Shown: piece after piece, positions 1 to 13,101 of the stretch
Position numbering within the stretch: the first letter of the stretch is position 1
Layout of the letters: each line of letters starts with the position of its first letter
From: Myripristis murdjan
Lineage: Eukaryota > Chordata > Actinopteri > Holocentriformes > Holocentridae
Length of the DNA stretch: 64,000 nucleotides
Direction of reading: 5' to 3'
NCBI RefSeq assembly: GCF_902150065.1
Contig: NC_043990.1
Location: forward strand, 24,788,199 to 24,852,198
Translations under genes and position numbers: made by a program
The notes under the pieces: generated by a model
What the model saw: the letters and a program-made list of their open reading frames with translations, nothing else
What the model was told of the DNA's origin: nothing
The model's database searches: none

Positions 1-2000
1 CAGCCATCTTAATAATGGTCTTATTTGTTTATAGTAATTACACCAAGTTATCATGTTTAATTTTATGATGACTTATTAATGTTTAAAAATGTTACCTTTA
101 CGTTGTGGTGTCTATGGCTGTGTCTGTTTATTGTATTTTGGAGCAGGACACTTCAACAGGAAACATGTCTCTTGAGTGGTCATTTTGGCATTTCTGCTGA
201 TTTAATGTTACGTTTTTTGTTTCAAGACAGTGTCTCCATCCACAAGGCCACCCTGCAACTCCCGTACTTCTTTGATAATAGGAGCGCCAGTGGAGCATCA
301 GTGCAGGGCGAGCCTGTGAAAAGTAGGACTCCCTCTGCAATTGCTACATTTGTATATCCCCTCTATCTCCTAATTCCCCTCCATGACCCTTTAGCTTTCC
401 TCAAAAACCTCTGGCTGGGCCCTTTTGGTGCCCATCCCAAAGCCACAGGGGTGTATGTGTCCAGCCTAAAGCCGCCTCTCCCTGCTTGACCTCACCCCGC
501 CTGCCTTCCCGGGCCTTAATCCTGATCAAGCATGTCTAGACCTCTCATTACCACCACATAATCAGGGGGCAGAGGGAGGACGGGGCTATGGGGCCACAGG
601 GAGTGCAGGATGGATGAAGAGAGGAGAGGAGAGGATGCAGAGAAAGTGACCCTGACGATGACCCACACATTCATTTCACTGTTTACTTGCTCAGCGCACA
701 CAGACTATGCAGGGAGTCAATGCAGAGAATAAGGCTGCATTCAAGACAAACCTGGCAATGTGGGAAAAAATAGCAGTCCTCCAATTCATTTGAATAGGGG
801 TAGTGCGTTTAGACTGCAGGGGTTCAGCAAAAAAAAAAAAAACACAGCAGCCGTCCAACAAGAAGTGGAATTACATAAACGATCGATCATACCAAAGATG
901 TCCATATAGGAAGAAGAACCTCGTTCACCATGTAGCATTGTATCATGAAGGAGTACAAAGATTTAAAAGGAAAGTTATTTTGTTGTCAGCTTCCCGACTC
1001 ATTTTTTAAAAGATGAGAGAAAAAAAGAAAGATCATGAGTGAGCAGAGAGCAGTAGCGAGAAAGAGAGAGCAGCGGTGGTCGAGTGGGCTAGAGAGTCAA
1101 TGAAGAGAGGTAGCAGAGGTTGCAAAAACAACCCTGCAGGAAGGTGCCGCGTTGCCGGATTTTGTCTGAATGCAGCATAAGGAGAGGAGTGGAGGGCGAG
1201 ATATGAGTGACATCAGACATAAACAGACACTTGGAAAGATTAAAAGAACATCAAAAAATAACTATCATGACAGGTCATTCAGACGTCAGTCTTTAAAATT
1301 CCTGTTTTGCTTAAAATGAGTGAAATATGCCAAAAGGGGTGGCATAAATTGTCTGGATTCCGGTGTAAATCATCTGTTTCAAAGAAGTCATTAACACTAA
1401 GGCATTAACACTTCTTTCTCTCAAAACCAAGCCCGAAATGAAACGGAGCTGAACCATCGAAACAAGCAGCATTATCTCACCCAGGATTTATCAGCGGTCT
1501 TTAAAAACTAATACTTGTGTCTCAAGATGAGACTATATGACTTGTTAACATGGATATTTTTACAGTGAAAAAGAGGCTAGAAGAGAAAGGGCACTGTGGC
1601 TGCCACATAAAAACAGGAAAATAGAGGGTGCAATACCAGCTATATGACATGAGTTCCAATAACCCCCCATTACCAGCTCGCTCCTATTCCCGCTCACAGC
1701 CACAGCCTCTGCTAAGCCACAGTTCCAGTCAGGCAGCCGACTGTGACATGCACAGATTATTGAGCATGAGTCGATGGTGAAACACATGAACTTATGACAT
1801 GGCGTAGAGTCATCGACCAAGCCCGGGTGGAAGGAAACAATCTACATTGCCTTCTCGAAACCATAAACAATATGCTAACCATTTGAAAAGGAAATATCTG
1901 CAAGTCTGAGGCAGTCCAAGATTGCAGATGTGCAGTGTGTTTCAATAAATAAAGCATGCTGGGACCCAGAAGAGGGAGGGAAATAGAGACAGAGAGAGGA

Positions 2001-2271
2001 GTGTGTGTGTGTGTGTGTGAGTGTGTGTGCACGCACTGAGGGAGTTAAAGGTGTCACATACGCAGCACTGTGCTCTGACAAGTCTTTCATGTGATCAAGC
2101 ACGGTAACGTGATCCCATACAAAATTCACCACATGGCAGGATTCTCATCAAGCCTGTGCAGCTGAAGCTATCCTCCCACACGCAAACACACACACACACA
2201 CATATACACACACGCATTCACAACAATCCCTGCTGTAGTCTACGTGATCAAAAAGAATCTATAAACCTAAG

Positions 2272-2311
<40 letters not shown>

Positions 2312-2457
2312 TACAGTCACACTCAAACAAACTCCACATGCCCTATAAATACATAGTGAGTTGTGTTAGTATGCAGGCAGACTGGAAGCCTGTTTCACTA
2401 TGAATCTGAAACATTCATGAGGGCCAACGCTCGGTCTCTCCCCAGTCTCTCTCCCTC

Positions 2458-2489
<32 letters not shown>

Positions 2490-2491
2490 CT
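2001..2491. repeat. Cluster of TG, CA and CT microsatellites
   Basis: Near-pure (TG)n lies at about 2001-2029, (CA)n at about 2185-2213 and 2274-2307, and (CT)n at about 2446-2491. Three dinucleotide types within 500 bases is typical of fish DNA. The tracts explain the Thr/His-rich and Ser/Leu-rich open frames seen here on both strands. Confidence 0.9.
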
Positions 2492-4390
2492 TTATCCCTC
2501 TCTTCTTCTGCTGCTGTTTCCGCCCCCTCACCCTCTTGTCCCCTGCCTCACTTCTTCCTCCTTAATCTCCCGCCCTTCTCCATCTCCCTTTCTCTTCCCG
2601 CTCCTCTCATTCGGATTCTCATTACTCCCTTTTAAAGAAACAGCCCTGCCCTGTCACATTCCTCATCTTATGTTGCTCCTTGCAGTTTCCTAATTACCTC
2701 CACGTTCATATTTCCCTTCCACTGCTTATGCTTTTTTTTTTTTTTTGCCATCTCTAACGGCACTTTAAGCGGATAGCAAAACATTTGTACAGTTCCTGGC
2801 CCCCATTTGCATACAGGGGGACTTAATGGCTGTGTTCTAATTGGCTGTCTGGTCTGTATTCAGTACGCTAATTGCTTGTCTGTGAATGTGTGTATACTAG
2901 TGTTGACCACTCCCTGTTGAGGGGGGGGTGAGAGGGCATTATTGCCTTTGCTGTCAGTCACCTTAACCCACCCACACTGCCTCTGTGGACAAACTATCTT
3001 CAGCAAAAAAGCCAAAAAAACAAGCATATGTCTCACAGCAGAGGTTTAATTAACTAATACAGGGCGCTCTGTTGCCATCACTTAAATTACAGTAATGGCC
3101 ATCGAAAAGAAGGCCGTTGCTGTATTTTATCCTAAGTGAGTCCAAGTTTGATCTTAAAGTTTTTGCCATTTTAATGGAGAGGCAACATCAAGGAAGACGC
3201 GATAAAGATTTCTCAGGAATTAATCTTATCAGGGCCGATGTTCCTTCAAACCTCAAGCTTTATGAGCCACTTCTTGTAATTCATCACATTCTGTCTAATC
3301 AGTCATCAGTCATCACCCCACTGTGTCCCCAGGAATTTCATCAATTTCTACAAGCACTTTTGGAAGCTGCAGTATCAGATGAGCTCAGATGTAAAGTCTT
3401 GCCAATACATCACGGTTTACTCAGTTAATTTACTCCAGTATTCCAAGGTTGATGTCTTTCATGCAAGAATCAAAAATGAAATATATGTCTGTCTTTTTTT
3501 TTTTACAATCATTTTTCTGGGCTAAAGTGAGAGACAAATTACAATTAAGCTGGTCGTCCCTCCTTCTTGTCAAATTAGAGCAAACCGCCCACTGACTGCG
3601 TCCCAGTGTTGCCAGCACTCTGCAAAAAACTGCCTGTGATTCCAGGAATATTTTGCACCGTGAATCCTACAACAGCTGCATTGTGCGCTGCTGCCGCTGC
3701 TACCAGGCGAGTCGGCTAGTGTGGTGTTTACCTTGCAGTCAAAAAAGCAAGTCATTAACATTCTCCTCATTGTTGCGTGCTGCTTCTCAGACACTGGGCT
3801 GCATCTCAATGGGGTTTTCATTGAGACAGTCGGGGAGTCAATTAGCTTATCTGACTATTGGCAGAGTCTGCCTTGATGCTGTGTTCTTATGCAGGCAGGT
3901 ATGGGGGACCGACACCGCCCCCGATGAACTTGCAACTCTTTTTTTTCACACCGAGTCACGTCGAGGCATGCTGGCCACTGATAACGGCGGGGCAATCTTA
4001 AGAAGAGATGTAGCCTTGCACGTTTGGCGCATGTCCACACACACACACACACAGAAACACAGGCACACCATAGTACCTGCCCCCCCCCCTCCAGAAGTTC
4101 CCCTGGGTTGTAATTGAGGGCAGGGAGGCCCCCAGCAGATAAACAAGACCTATTGATTCACTGTAATTTGACTCAGTAGGTGCCATAATGACATTATAGG
4201 AGTAGGACGCTGTGTGTGTGTGTGTGTGCGCGCATATGTTTATACAGAGGCGCTTTCTGTACTGAATGATGACGCATTACTCAGGTGTGCCAGGGGACTT
4301 TAGCTGATTGGAAAGTGATACGGGGAGGAAAGAGAAAGGGAAAGAAAAAGGAGGTTGAGATGGAATTAAGTGCAATAGGAGAGTGTTGGT

Positions 4391-4432
4391 ATGTGTGTGT
4401 GTGTTTGTTTGTGTGTGTGTGTGTGTGTGTGT
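4391..4432. repeat. TG microsatellite
   Basis: An interrupted (TG)n tract with a short TTTGTTTG break. It is simple-sequence DNA with no coding meaning. Confidence 0.85.
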
Positions 4433-5295
4433 TATGGATGAGGAGGTGGCGGTGTGAAAGCAGTAGTAAATTGTGCTGGTCTCAGAGTGCATTCTTCCAG
4501 CGGCCCATAGCTATAAATACTGCATATCTGTGTAAGACTCCCAGCCGATCAATGAACCATCAAAATAATGTTTGGCTTGGTAATCAAAGGGGGGGAAGGC
4601 AAGAGAGTGGGACAAAAGAGGGAGAGAGAGAGAAAGAAAGACTGTTCAATAATATGTGGGCAGACAAAGTCTCTAGCTTGAATTCCAATCGCTCCCCAAT
4701 CATCCCCGAGTTTGAACACAGATTTGGAAATGCTAATCAGCCATCTGTTGATAACCGACAGCGGATCAAGGGAGATTCTTCACTTCTTGCAGATGCGTTT
4801 CACACACGATAGACGCTCTTTTTGGAATGCAAAAGCAAAAGCATTTGTTTGGCTTTCACTTTGATGCTTTACGGCTGTTTGACTAAAGAATCCCAAGACT
4901 TTATCTGCCAGAGTTCTCCAGCGGCTCCCACATAGACAAGCATACCTAAGAAAGCACAAAAACACACTCTTGTTTTCAACCACAATGGGTTTTGGAAGAC
5001 TAGTGTTGTTGGTTTGAAACTGCTGATGGCAGATGCTTAGTGCTGATATCTAGTATATTAAAGTTGACAAACTGCATGCCAAAAAACTTAATTTCCAGTT
5101 TTCACCCTGTAACTTTATTCCTGTCACAGTGGAAAAGGCTGTGAAATAGCATTTACACTGTGGGCCACTAAAATCCAGAATAACAATGACACACTACTGT
5201 AACATTATTTGACACTTAACACACTGATGCATCCCTGCGTGGACCTGTAGATCAAAATCTACAGAACCAGTTCAGTGAAAGGGCTCCCCATACAC

Positions 5296-5627
5296 CATTG
5301 GGGTTTTCAGCCTTTTAAGTGTCAAGGATGCCCAAGTGGAAACACATGAGGCTGTGGACTCATATTTGGTAAGATGTAGTATCAGAGATCCCCATCTCAT
5401 AAGATTTAGTTATTCCATAACTGTGTGTACTGTAGATTGGCAGATTAACAGTGAAGAGTGTGAAACCTATGGACAGAACAGTCATTCTTACACATTCTCT
5501 CATTGGGCTAACAGCTAGTCAATGAAATAATAGTGAAATTAAATGATTCTACATTTTCTATGAGGAATCCCTTGGAGCCCCCTCACGGACCCATGAGGGC
5601 TCCCAGACCGCGGGTTGAGAATTGCTG
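5296..5627. mobile_element. Non-autonomous hAT-like DNA transposon
   Basis: The left end carries a GGTTTTCAGCCTTTT-type terminus followed by GTCAAGGATGCCC. The right end carries GCGGGTTGAGAATTGCTG, the reverse-complement style terminus familiar from hAT non-autonomous elements (CAGTGGTTCTCAACC type). The flanks CCATACAC (5288-5295) and TCATAGAC (5628-5635) agree at 6 of 8 positions, as expected for an aged 8-bp hAT target-site duplication. The element is about 332 bp with no transposase frame. Family assignment rests on remembered terminal motifs, so the superfamily is probable rather than proven. Confidence 0.6.
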
Positions 5628-7185
5628 TCATAGACAACCCTGTAATAATGATCAGTTCTACAAAAAATATATATCATGAAAATTGCACTGCATATGTAAT
5701 AGGTGGAGGATACTTATGGGCTGATAATGAGTTTTCAAAGGGATGATAAACCCAGTGAAAATGGAAAATTTCTCATGTAATATAAAAAGTTTTAGCTTCA
5801 TTTCCCACCAAGATTTAAGAGTTGCTAAAAGTCAGTAACTCAAATCAAATGGAGTTTTAGCGGCTGCATTTTCTATAAATAATACACAGTCCATTTCAGC
5901 ATGGCTGGGTAAACTTTAGTCATTTTAGCTGAGGTTTTTCCATTTAAAAAAAAAAAAAAATGTCATGCTTTATAATGGCTTGGATGTAAGTGATGTTTGC
6001 CTAAATTTATGTACGCCGATCTATGAATATGCTACACAATACGCTATATACTACATGCTACACAATGGCAAGTGCTAATATAGGGGTAATTCAGCCATAC
6101 GTGTTTGAACTGGAAACTGATTCCAAAGGAGAGGACGAGCGAATTGTATAGGGCCTACAAGTGGACGTATCACAACAATAATGCATTTATGTAGCACTCT
6201 GTACAATGCTTGAATCCGGTACTAGATAACATGAGCCTTCAGCTTGACTATGATATCAGTCAGCTGATCATGCATTGCCAAATGTTCGATAAGCCTTGGT
6301 CCCGATCAGCGGCTCTGACAAGTTGCCTGCCTTGTAAAGATAAACACCCAGCTGTGCTGCCTTAGAAAGTCTCCAGAGAAATGCATTTAGTGGACTTGGT
6401 CAGCTGCTTATTGTGTTAACTAACAATGTAACATTACTTTTAGCAAATAATAATGTTACAGATATTTGTTCAAGATCTGAAATATGCAAACAGATGGTGA
6501 GATAATGAGGCTACTGGAACTGGAGCGCATAGTATACATCACTATAGAAGTGGATTTTCTGGCTAAACACATTAAAAATAGACAAAAAGCATCATTTTAA
6601 TCAGAGTGGGTTTTTAAGACAAGGCCAGTATCAGCCCCATGTATCGGTTTAACCCTAATACACACCAACAAGACACACAAAAACACACACTTGAATAAGA
6701 GGCGGGTATTCCGGTTGAGCGTGAACCTGTAACCCCAGAGTGGAGGGTAAGGAGATGCTGTGCTGTCATTTTGACTCCCTGTCACTTTGCTCTCTTCCAC
6801 CTGACAGGCTGAGACCTCGGGTAAGTGGTGCCACACATGATTCTGTCAGCCAGGAAGACAGGTAACAAGAGACAGACAGAGAACGAAAAGGACAGAAGAG
6901 AGGGAGAGGGAGAGAGTGAGAGAGACAAAGGGAGAAAGGGAATAAATAAACACCTTCACTTTTTCATTTCCAAGGTTCCCATGAGGGCCTTATGTGAAAT
7001 TCCATGGCTTTTCCATGACTAAACGAATCAGCGCAGTCCCGTGATGACCTAAAAATCGGACTCCATCCCGGCCTTGTTAATGTAAGCATGAACAGTCTGG
7101 CACAGTGAATGCATGAAACAAGTTGCAAAATACATACAGGTTTATTCCTGTAACATGTTTCCTTCAAAGAAAAAAAAATCTCCAT
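5628..7185. other. Intergenic, no gene seen
   Basis: Mostly AT-rich unique sequence with an A-run near 5946-5960. No supported exon and no long repeat was recognised. Confidence 0.5.
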
Positions 7186-7504
7186 CTTAACAAGTCATTT
7201 CGTCTCATAGTCTGCGCTCAAATCTTGTTCAAACAAGTGAAAAAAATCAGTTGGATGCCAGTTGAATGAGACAAACCTATTTGTCTCCAATGCAAATCAA
7301 CTTGTTTCCAGAATTGTGTTGAATCAAGTGTCATTTTCTTGATCCTAGTGGGCTGATCAGCCTTATTCTGCCTTGTTTCAACAGATTTAGACTTGCTCCC
7401 AGAAAAATCCCTGAAACAAGTGAAACTGTATTGGAAACAAGTGAGCTTATCTCATCCCACTGGCAGACTGTAACACTAAATATGAGACTAAATGACTTCT
7501 TAAG
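7186..7504. mobile_element. Short element with terminal inverted repeats
   Basis: Positions 7186-7209 and 7481-7504 are inverted copies of each other (22 of 24 bases match; core AAGTCATTT-GTCTCATA). The interior repeats ACAAGTG, GAAACAAG and CTTGTTTC motifs on both strands and has no coding potential. This is the structure of a MITE-like non-autonomous DNA element. A further ATTCTTGCAGTG after the right repeat may be its true end. The family is not named with confidence. Confidence 0.6.
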
Positions 7505-7968
7505 AAGTACATTCTTGCAGTGTTCTCTGACTTCACCACTCTGGAATAATTTTTTCCCCCCAGAAATTTAGACCCAGCAGCAACCTTGTATTTCACCTTT
7601 GAAATCCTGAAAATTTTGAGCTGGATAGACAGATCAGAGCTCGACTAAATGCATGAATTTGTTCCCAGTTTCTCCTCTTGCCTCTCATCAATAACCCCGA
7701 CTCCCTCAGCACCGCCCAGATCCATACATTTTTAAAGCGGCGTGGCAATAAAAAAATAAAAAGTACACCATATCACATTTCAACACATGCACCGATTACA
7801 CACGTGAGAGCCTAAACATACACAAACACACATGCATACACTCGCGAGCCTGGCTCAAACCCAGTCACAGGCATTATAATATATAGCACCAACAATTCTG
7901 TCTAGCACACGAGCAGCCATTTGCACAGAATTAGGTCAACACTTCTCCACACAACACCCCTCCTTCCT

Positions 7969-8000
<32 letters not shown>
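7969..8000. repeat. CT microsatellite
   Basis: Near-perfect (TC)n run followed by interrupted pyrimidine repeats. Confidence 0.85.
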
Positions 8001-8002
<2 letters not shown>

Positions 8003-9208
8003 GCTCTGTCTTTCCTGATTACCAACTCATTTGCCTCGTCTTGGTCCCTGATTATAAATTCTCTTTACAGTAATTTATATAATCAGCAGCCTGTAGCACC
8101 AGAATCCCTCCTCGACCTCCATCCACCACCACCACCAATGACGTGTGCCCATGCATGCAAACCTAACACACCAAATTCTAAATGGCTTTTTAATTTTTTT
8201 TTTTTTTGGTGCCAGCCATCGCACAGGGGCACAGCATCGTCACCAAAGACTTTAAAGCATTTTCCAGTGCAAAACGATCAGCTGGAAATCATTTTTTTTT
8301 AGGGGCTCGCCCAGTATGTGATGTGTGTTTCTTTTGATATGGCATTTTCAAAAGGGCTGCCCTGCACTCGCTGATGGTTTGAATCGCTGCAGATGTTCTG
8401 ATCTCGCCAAATGAATTATTCCACACAGTGTATCTAGTCTCGCAGTCTGCTCCGTATACAGCCTTTCATTTAACCACAGTGGGAGAGGCAGGCAGGCTCG
8501 ACTGCTGTTCCTCTCGCTTTCTCTCTCCCCCTCGCTCTCGCTTTCTCTTTTCGCTCTCATCCTTGGGCATGCAGCCTCCCTCCCCCCACCTCTCCATGTG
8601 CCAGCCTGGAGGGTGTGCTGGGAGGGCAAAGCTGATATGTGTGTGTGTGTGTTGCTGTCGACGATGCCAAGGGCAGCCTTGCCACTGTAGCTTTTCCGGC
8701 TGCCAGTGTGTCAGTGCCACTGCCCTTTTTCATTCTCCCTTCTCTCTCCCAACGCCCCGTTCCCCAGTCTTCCTCCATCACCTGGACGTGACCTCATTAC
8801 CTCACCATCATGAGGACCACACGCCAAATACATTCCGCTCATACTGAGAATGGTGCGGATTCTCTGGATTCTTTGGAAAGCGATGTGACCTGCCTGTGGT
8901 CTGCGTGGCCCCAGGGTAGGGTTAGGCCGGGGACGCTTGTGGTTTAATGGCTACAGTTTACATAGTGGACTTTTATTCCCCCCCTAACCGGCTGACTGCC
9001 TTATCTTATGTAAGCAGCGTTGTAGGTTAAAACCCATATGGCCAACAGAGAACCCGCCTCATCGTCTTCCTGTGTTTATTCACAACACCCAGGACGCGCA
9101 AATGTTTTATGGGCGCTAACAAGCGAGAGCATGGAATTAGCACACAAACACAGAGTCCTCAACGTGCTGTCTGGCCTATTTGTTAAAGACAGGAGATGGC
9201 CTCCCACC

Positions 9209-9209
<1 letters not shown>

Positions 9210-9246
<37 letters not shown>

Positions 9247-9389
9247 AGCTGTGAAGGCTCTTTAATGGTGATGTTAAAGGGGCAGTGTGAAGCCACCCTG
9301 AAATAGCTCCAACCCAGTCAGCCTCCAAGCCTCCTCGCGCTGGCCTGTCACTAGCTCTCAGTCACATCTCATCCTAATAATACCATATA

Positions 9390-9420
<31 letters not shown>
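9210..9420. repeat. Two TG microsatellites
   Basis: Pure (TG)n at about 9210-9243 and again at about 9392-9420, with a third shorter one near 9486-9500. The DNA between them is unique. Confidence 0.85.
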
Positions 9421-11268
9421 ATTCCTCTCCCTGGGGATACATGTCATCATGGCATTTGCATGTGTGTGTGCTTCTGTGAGAAGCTGTGTGTGTGTGTGTG
9501 GTATGTATGTAGCCTATAAAACGGCTTGGCATTGTTCCACAGCCAGCATCCATCACTCTAAATGCTAAAGTCTGTGGAAGGTGTTGAGCTTTTAATTGGG
9601 TGTATATCTGCTTTACCAACTGTCTGTCATGTTGAGTTAATTAGTTGACTAAAGAGTTGACAGTTCAATGGCCTTCGTCAGTGCCAGGACAGAGAAATGC
9701 CTGAACGCAATAGCTTGTCAAGTTTCTTTATAATAATAATAATCATAATAATAACCCATATAATAGGCAAGGGTATGATTGCAGCTCCATGGGAGCCAGT
9801 CTTTAAACTTGCAGTGAATCCTGCCTCACCCTGTCTTCAGGAGCTGCAAGCCCTCCTAAAATAATTACATTAGTCAGGCCTTCAGTGGAAAATTTTAGTG
9901 CCCCTTGATGGTCTAAATGCTGTTTCAGAGGCTTTTCCACCCCAGCAACAGTAAAATCTTTTTTGTTTTGCAGAGATCCAGCCAGAGCCAGGAGGGCCGC
10001 TGGTCAGGTTCAGCCCAGCTGCAGAGGGAGAAGAGGAAGACAGGAGGGAGACATCAGTTCCAAAAACAAATTAAAGGATGAGTCCGAGTTAGACAAGGAC
10101 ACTGGTGCAGTTATCCTTGGTGTGTAAAATTAAGAAACAGCACCTGGGGTGTGAGCCAGTGTGGCTGGAACTGGAGAGGACACACAGGAACAGCCAGTCC
10201 AAATGTGAGAGGAAGACGAGGACGATGAGGGAGAGAGACACTTGGTAGAGCGAGTTCCTGCAGTTCGACCACTGGACTTGTCACAGGGAATCTGACGGCC
10301 ACTCAACATCAGTAACAAGTGAAACACCAATTATACTCACTGTATTACTTCAAAACATGTTTTGCAGTGTGACATGACAAGCCAATTTCCTCCATATAAA
10401 TAAGTTTTGTTTAATTACCGCTCATGAATCTATGATAATAAAAGAAGATCATTGGTCAAACAGCAACCCTTGTCAATTTAAAATTAAGTGAAATATATAA
10501 ATTAATATTAGGCTAATGGCACCAGTTTGTACACCATAAAATCTAATCTAGGCCCTAACTGTCCTAAAGTCGGGCCTGATTGGCCTCAATGTAACACTCA
10601 GTGTTGCAAAAGGTTACAGCTTGGAAACATCACATGCTCATCATCCTCACAAGACCCGTCATCTTGCACATTCTAACTTTGGTCCGTCTCACCCTAATTA
10701 TAAAAAAAGACCATATTACAGAGAATTTCAACCGGGTTTAAAGATCTAAAAATACATGCGATCGATTTAGAAACACGGAGGTGGCAAGCTTTTGACACAT
10801 GGTACATGTTTCCTGCCTCCTCCGTTTCATGACCTTTAGTACCAGACAGTAGACAGTTCAAATTAGCAGAAGCTCCACCAGTGTGCAGTGGGTTCAGCAG
10901 TGCCAGACATCCAGCGCCGAAAAGTACACTGTTGGCTAAAAACCCTTGTCGAATTATAGAGTAATTCAAGAGGAGAGAACAGCCTTTTCACTTGTCTGAG
11001 ATGAGTGCTGTATTGGAGTTGTGAGGACAGCCGAAAAGGGGGTTATAAATTTGTGTGTGTACGTGCATGTATGAGAGTGTGTGTGTGTGTTCCACCAGGC
11101 CAGGCGGAGCCACTGGCGATGCAGCTGCAACATTAGTGGGTCAGTGTGCCATCAAGCCATTCATCAGCACTTCTCCCTCTCCTCCCTCTGTCTCCATCTC
11201 CCCTCTGACTCACCATCCACCCATCCATCCCTCGCTCTCCTGGCTCACTGGCTCTACATATCGTTCCC

Positions 11269-11295
11269 TTTCTTTCTTTCTTTCTTTCTTTCTTT
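11269..11295. repeat. TTTC tetranucleotide repeat
   Basis: About seven TTTC units inside a broader pyrimidine-rich stretch that starts near 11,160. Confidence 0.85.
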
Positions 11296-12551
11296 ACATC
11301 TTGCTGTCTTGCACATTTAGAATTTTCTTTTTTCATCGCTACAAATCCATTCCTTCAGATTCAAAGTGTTTACATGAAGTGATCTCACGCGGTGTGTTTT
11401 CATGCACCGAAGCCCGCAGTCGGAATAAATGTGATGGAGAAGATTCTAGTGAGGATTTGACAGGTGGCGATGTGTAAAAGCCAACATCAATAAGAGTACA
11501 GCGCAAAATAACTGTCCTGTACTCCTAGCTTATTTTAATTTTTTTTGAGGATCCAGTAGCCAGAGTATTAAAAGATTTAAGTGTGGGTTGAGCGTGTTTT
11601 AGACTGCTAAAGGTCAACGTTGACCTGAAAGAGCCAAGATGGAAAAAAATCGTGCAATATTATGCCATGATGAAAAAGCAATCTTAAAAACAGGCCTGGA
11701 TATTGTTTTGTTATGGTTCTGATTTCACAAAAAGATACAGACAGTATCTCAGTTTTAATTGCAGTGCTGTATTTATGCATGTTTTCAGTGTTGCAATAGG
11801 CTGTTGTATCAACATCGATTCAATGTGAATTGGTTACTGGGATATTTTAGATTCCTGGAAACTCAAAAATGTCACTTTGTTGGAACGGACAAACATGCGC
11901 TGGAGGAAAACAGCCAGTGAAGTGTTTGTCATGGCTGTGTGCTGCTTGTATTCTGCCACTGCAGAGATTGTCAAAGATTTACATGACCGGTTTCATATGC
12001 AAATTTCACCCAGAATGAGCTATTGTTTCGCATGATTACAAGAGGCATTTCCACTCTGATTGGGCCATTATTGCGGTTTCTTGATGAGAAGCCGAGCTCC
12101 AGGTAAATGCAGCGCTCGCCTTCCTTCGGTCTCCAAGAGAGCAGAATTCACTCGCTCTAATTTCTCCCCGCTAACTTTCCTTCTCCTCTCACCTGCGTCC
12201 CTTGCATTCATGAGCCGCAACACAAAAAGACGAACCAAACCCGAGATGCTGATGTTCAAAATAGCACGCACAAGCCCGACTTCCCCTCCCTTTCCCTTTT
12301 CCTGGTTTTCCCATTCCCCTACTTTCCTCTGACACTCTCTCTCTCTCTTCTGCCTGCTCCGAGGATGGATGGAGAAAAGAGCGAGAGAGCATGTGTGTGC
12401 GCGCGAGAGAGAAAGATAGAGAGAGAAGTGGGAGGTGGAGGAGGAGAGAGGGGAGGGGGTGGATGTGTTGTTCAGTTCTGCTGAATGCGCTCACATGTAT
12501 GAAAGGAGAAGCATTTATTTTAGGACTCTAGCGTGGGTGTATGCAGTTTTG

Positions 12552-12553
<2 letters not shown>

Positions 12554-12597
<44 letters not shown>
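12554..12597. repeat. CA microsatellite
   Basis: A pure (AC)22 tract. A second (CA)n lies at about 12,755-12,784. Confidence 0.9.
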
Positions 12598-12599
<2 letters not shown>

Positions 12600-13073
12600 A
12601 GGAAGTGAGAGCACTGAAGCCCAGAGATAGGCCTGACCTAGCTTTATATCAATCTGTGTTTGAAAGCCGCTGTAAGGATGCTTTTCTCTAAGCCTGCTCT
12701 CTAGCCTTAAGACTTTTCTATATACCTGTATTCTCAAGATGCAGCACACATTAGCACACACACACACACACACACGCACACACAGACACTGAAAAATCAG
12801 GGCCAACAAAGAAACAGAAAAGGACATGAACCACGAGAGGCAAGTGGAAGAGCGAGGAGAGGGAAAATAAAAAGCGAGTTGTTCACCTCTCAGCAATACC
12901 TCGCACAATAAGTGTCCATGTTGTTGTGTCATATTGTGTCAGCATTGCCACAACGTTATTAGGCTATCCTGTGGAAGCTGTTGTCATGGTAATAAGGTCA
13001 CTGGCATGCTCTTATGTCAAAAGGGATTTATATACTGGGCTGACACCATTTCCAATGCTGCGTGTGCCAGCCA

Positions 13074-13101
13074 TGTGTGTGTGTGTGTGTGTGTGTGTGT
13101 G
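13074..13101. repeat. TG microsatellite
   Basis: A pure (TG)14 tract in unique DNA. Confidence 0.9.

Larger units (their letters stand above)
1..5295. other. Intergenic, no gene seen
   Basis: No open frame here has a recognisable domain or a chain of splice-compatible exons. The longest frames are short or are built from microsatellite translation. The region mixes simple repeats (around 2001-2491, 4020-4053, 4211-4228 and 4391-4432) with non-repetitive, AT-rich blocks, for example 2756-2880, 3110-3300 and 4690-4890, that look like candidate regulatory DNA. That last point is an inference from texture only. Confidence 0.6.

Noticed and set aside
79-489. 136-residue plus-strand frame near the left edge
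   Set aside because: Composition is not protein-like, no domain is recognised, and no splice partners are visible.
2363-2635. Plus-strand frame rich in Ser-Leu-Ser
   Set aside because: It reads through the CT microsatellite at about 2446-2491; low complexity only.
9961-10090. Acceptor-like TTTTGCAG followed by a purine-rich open stretch
   Set aside because: No partner exon, no domain and no consistent frame; chance similarity in a gene-free region.
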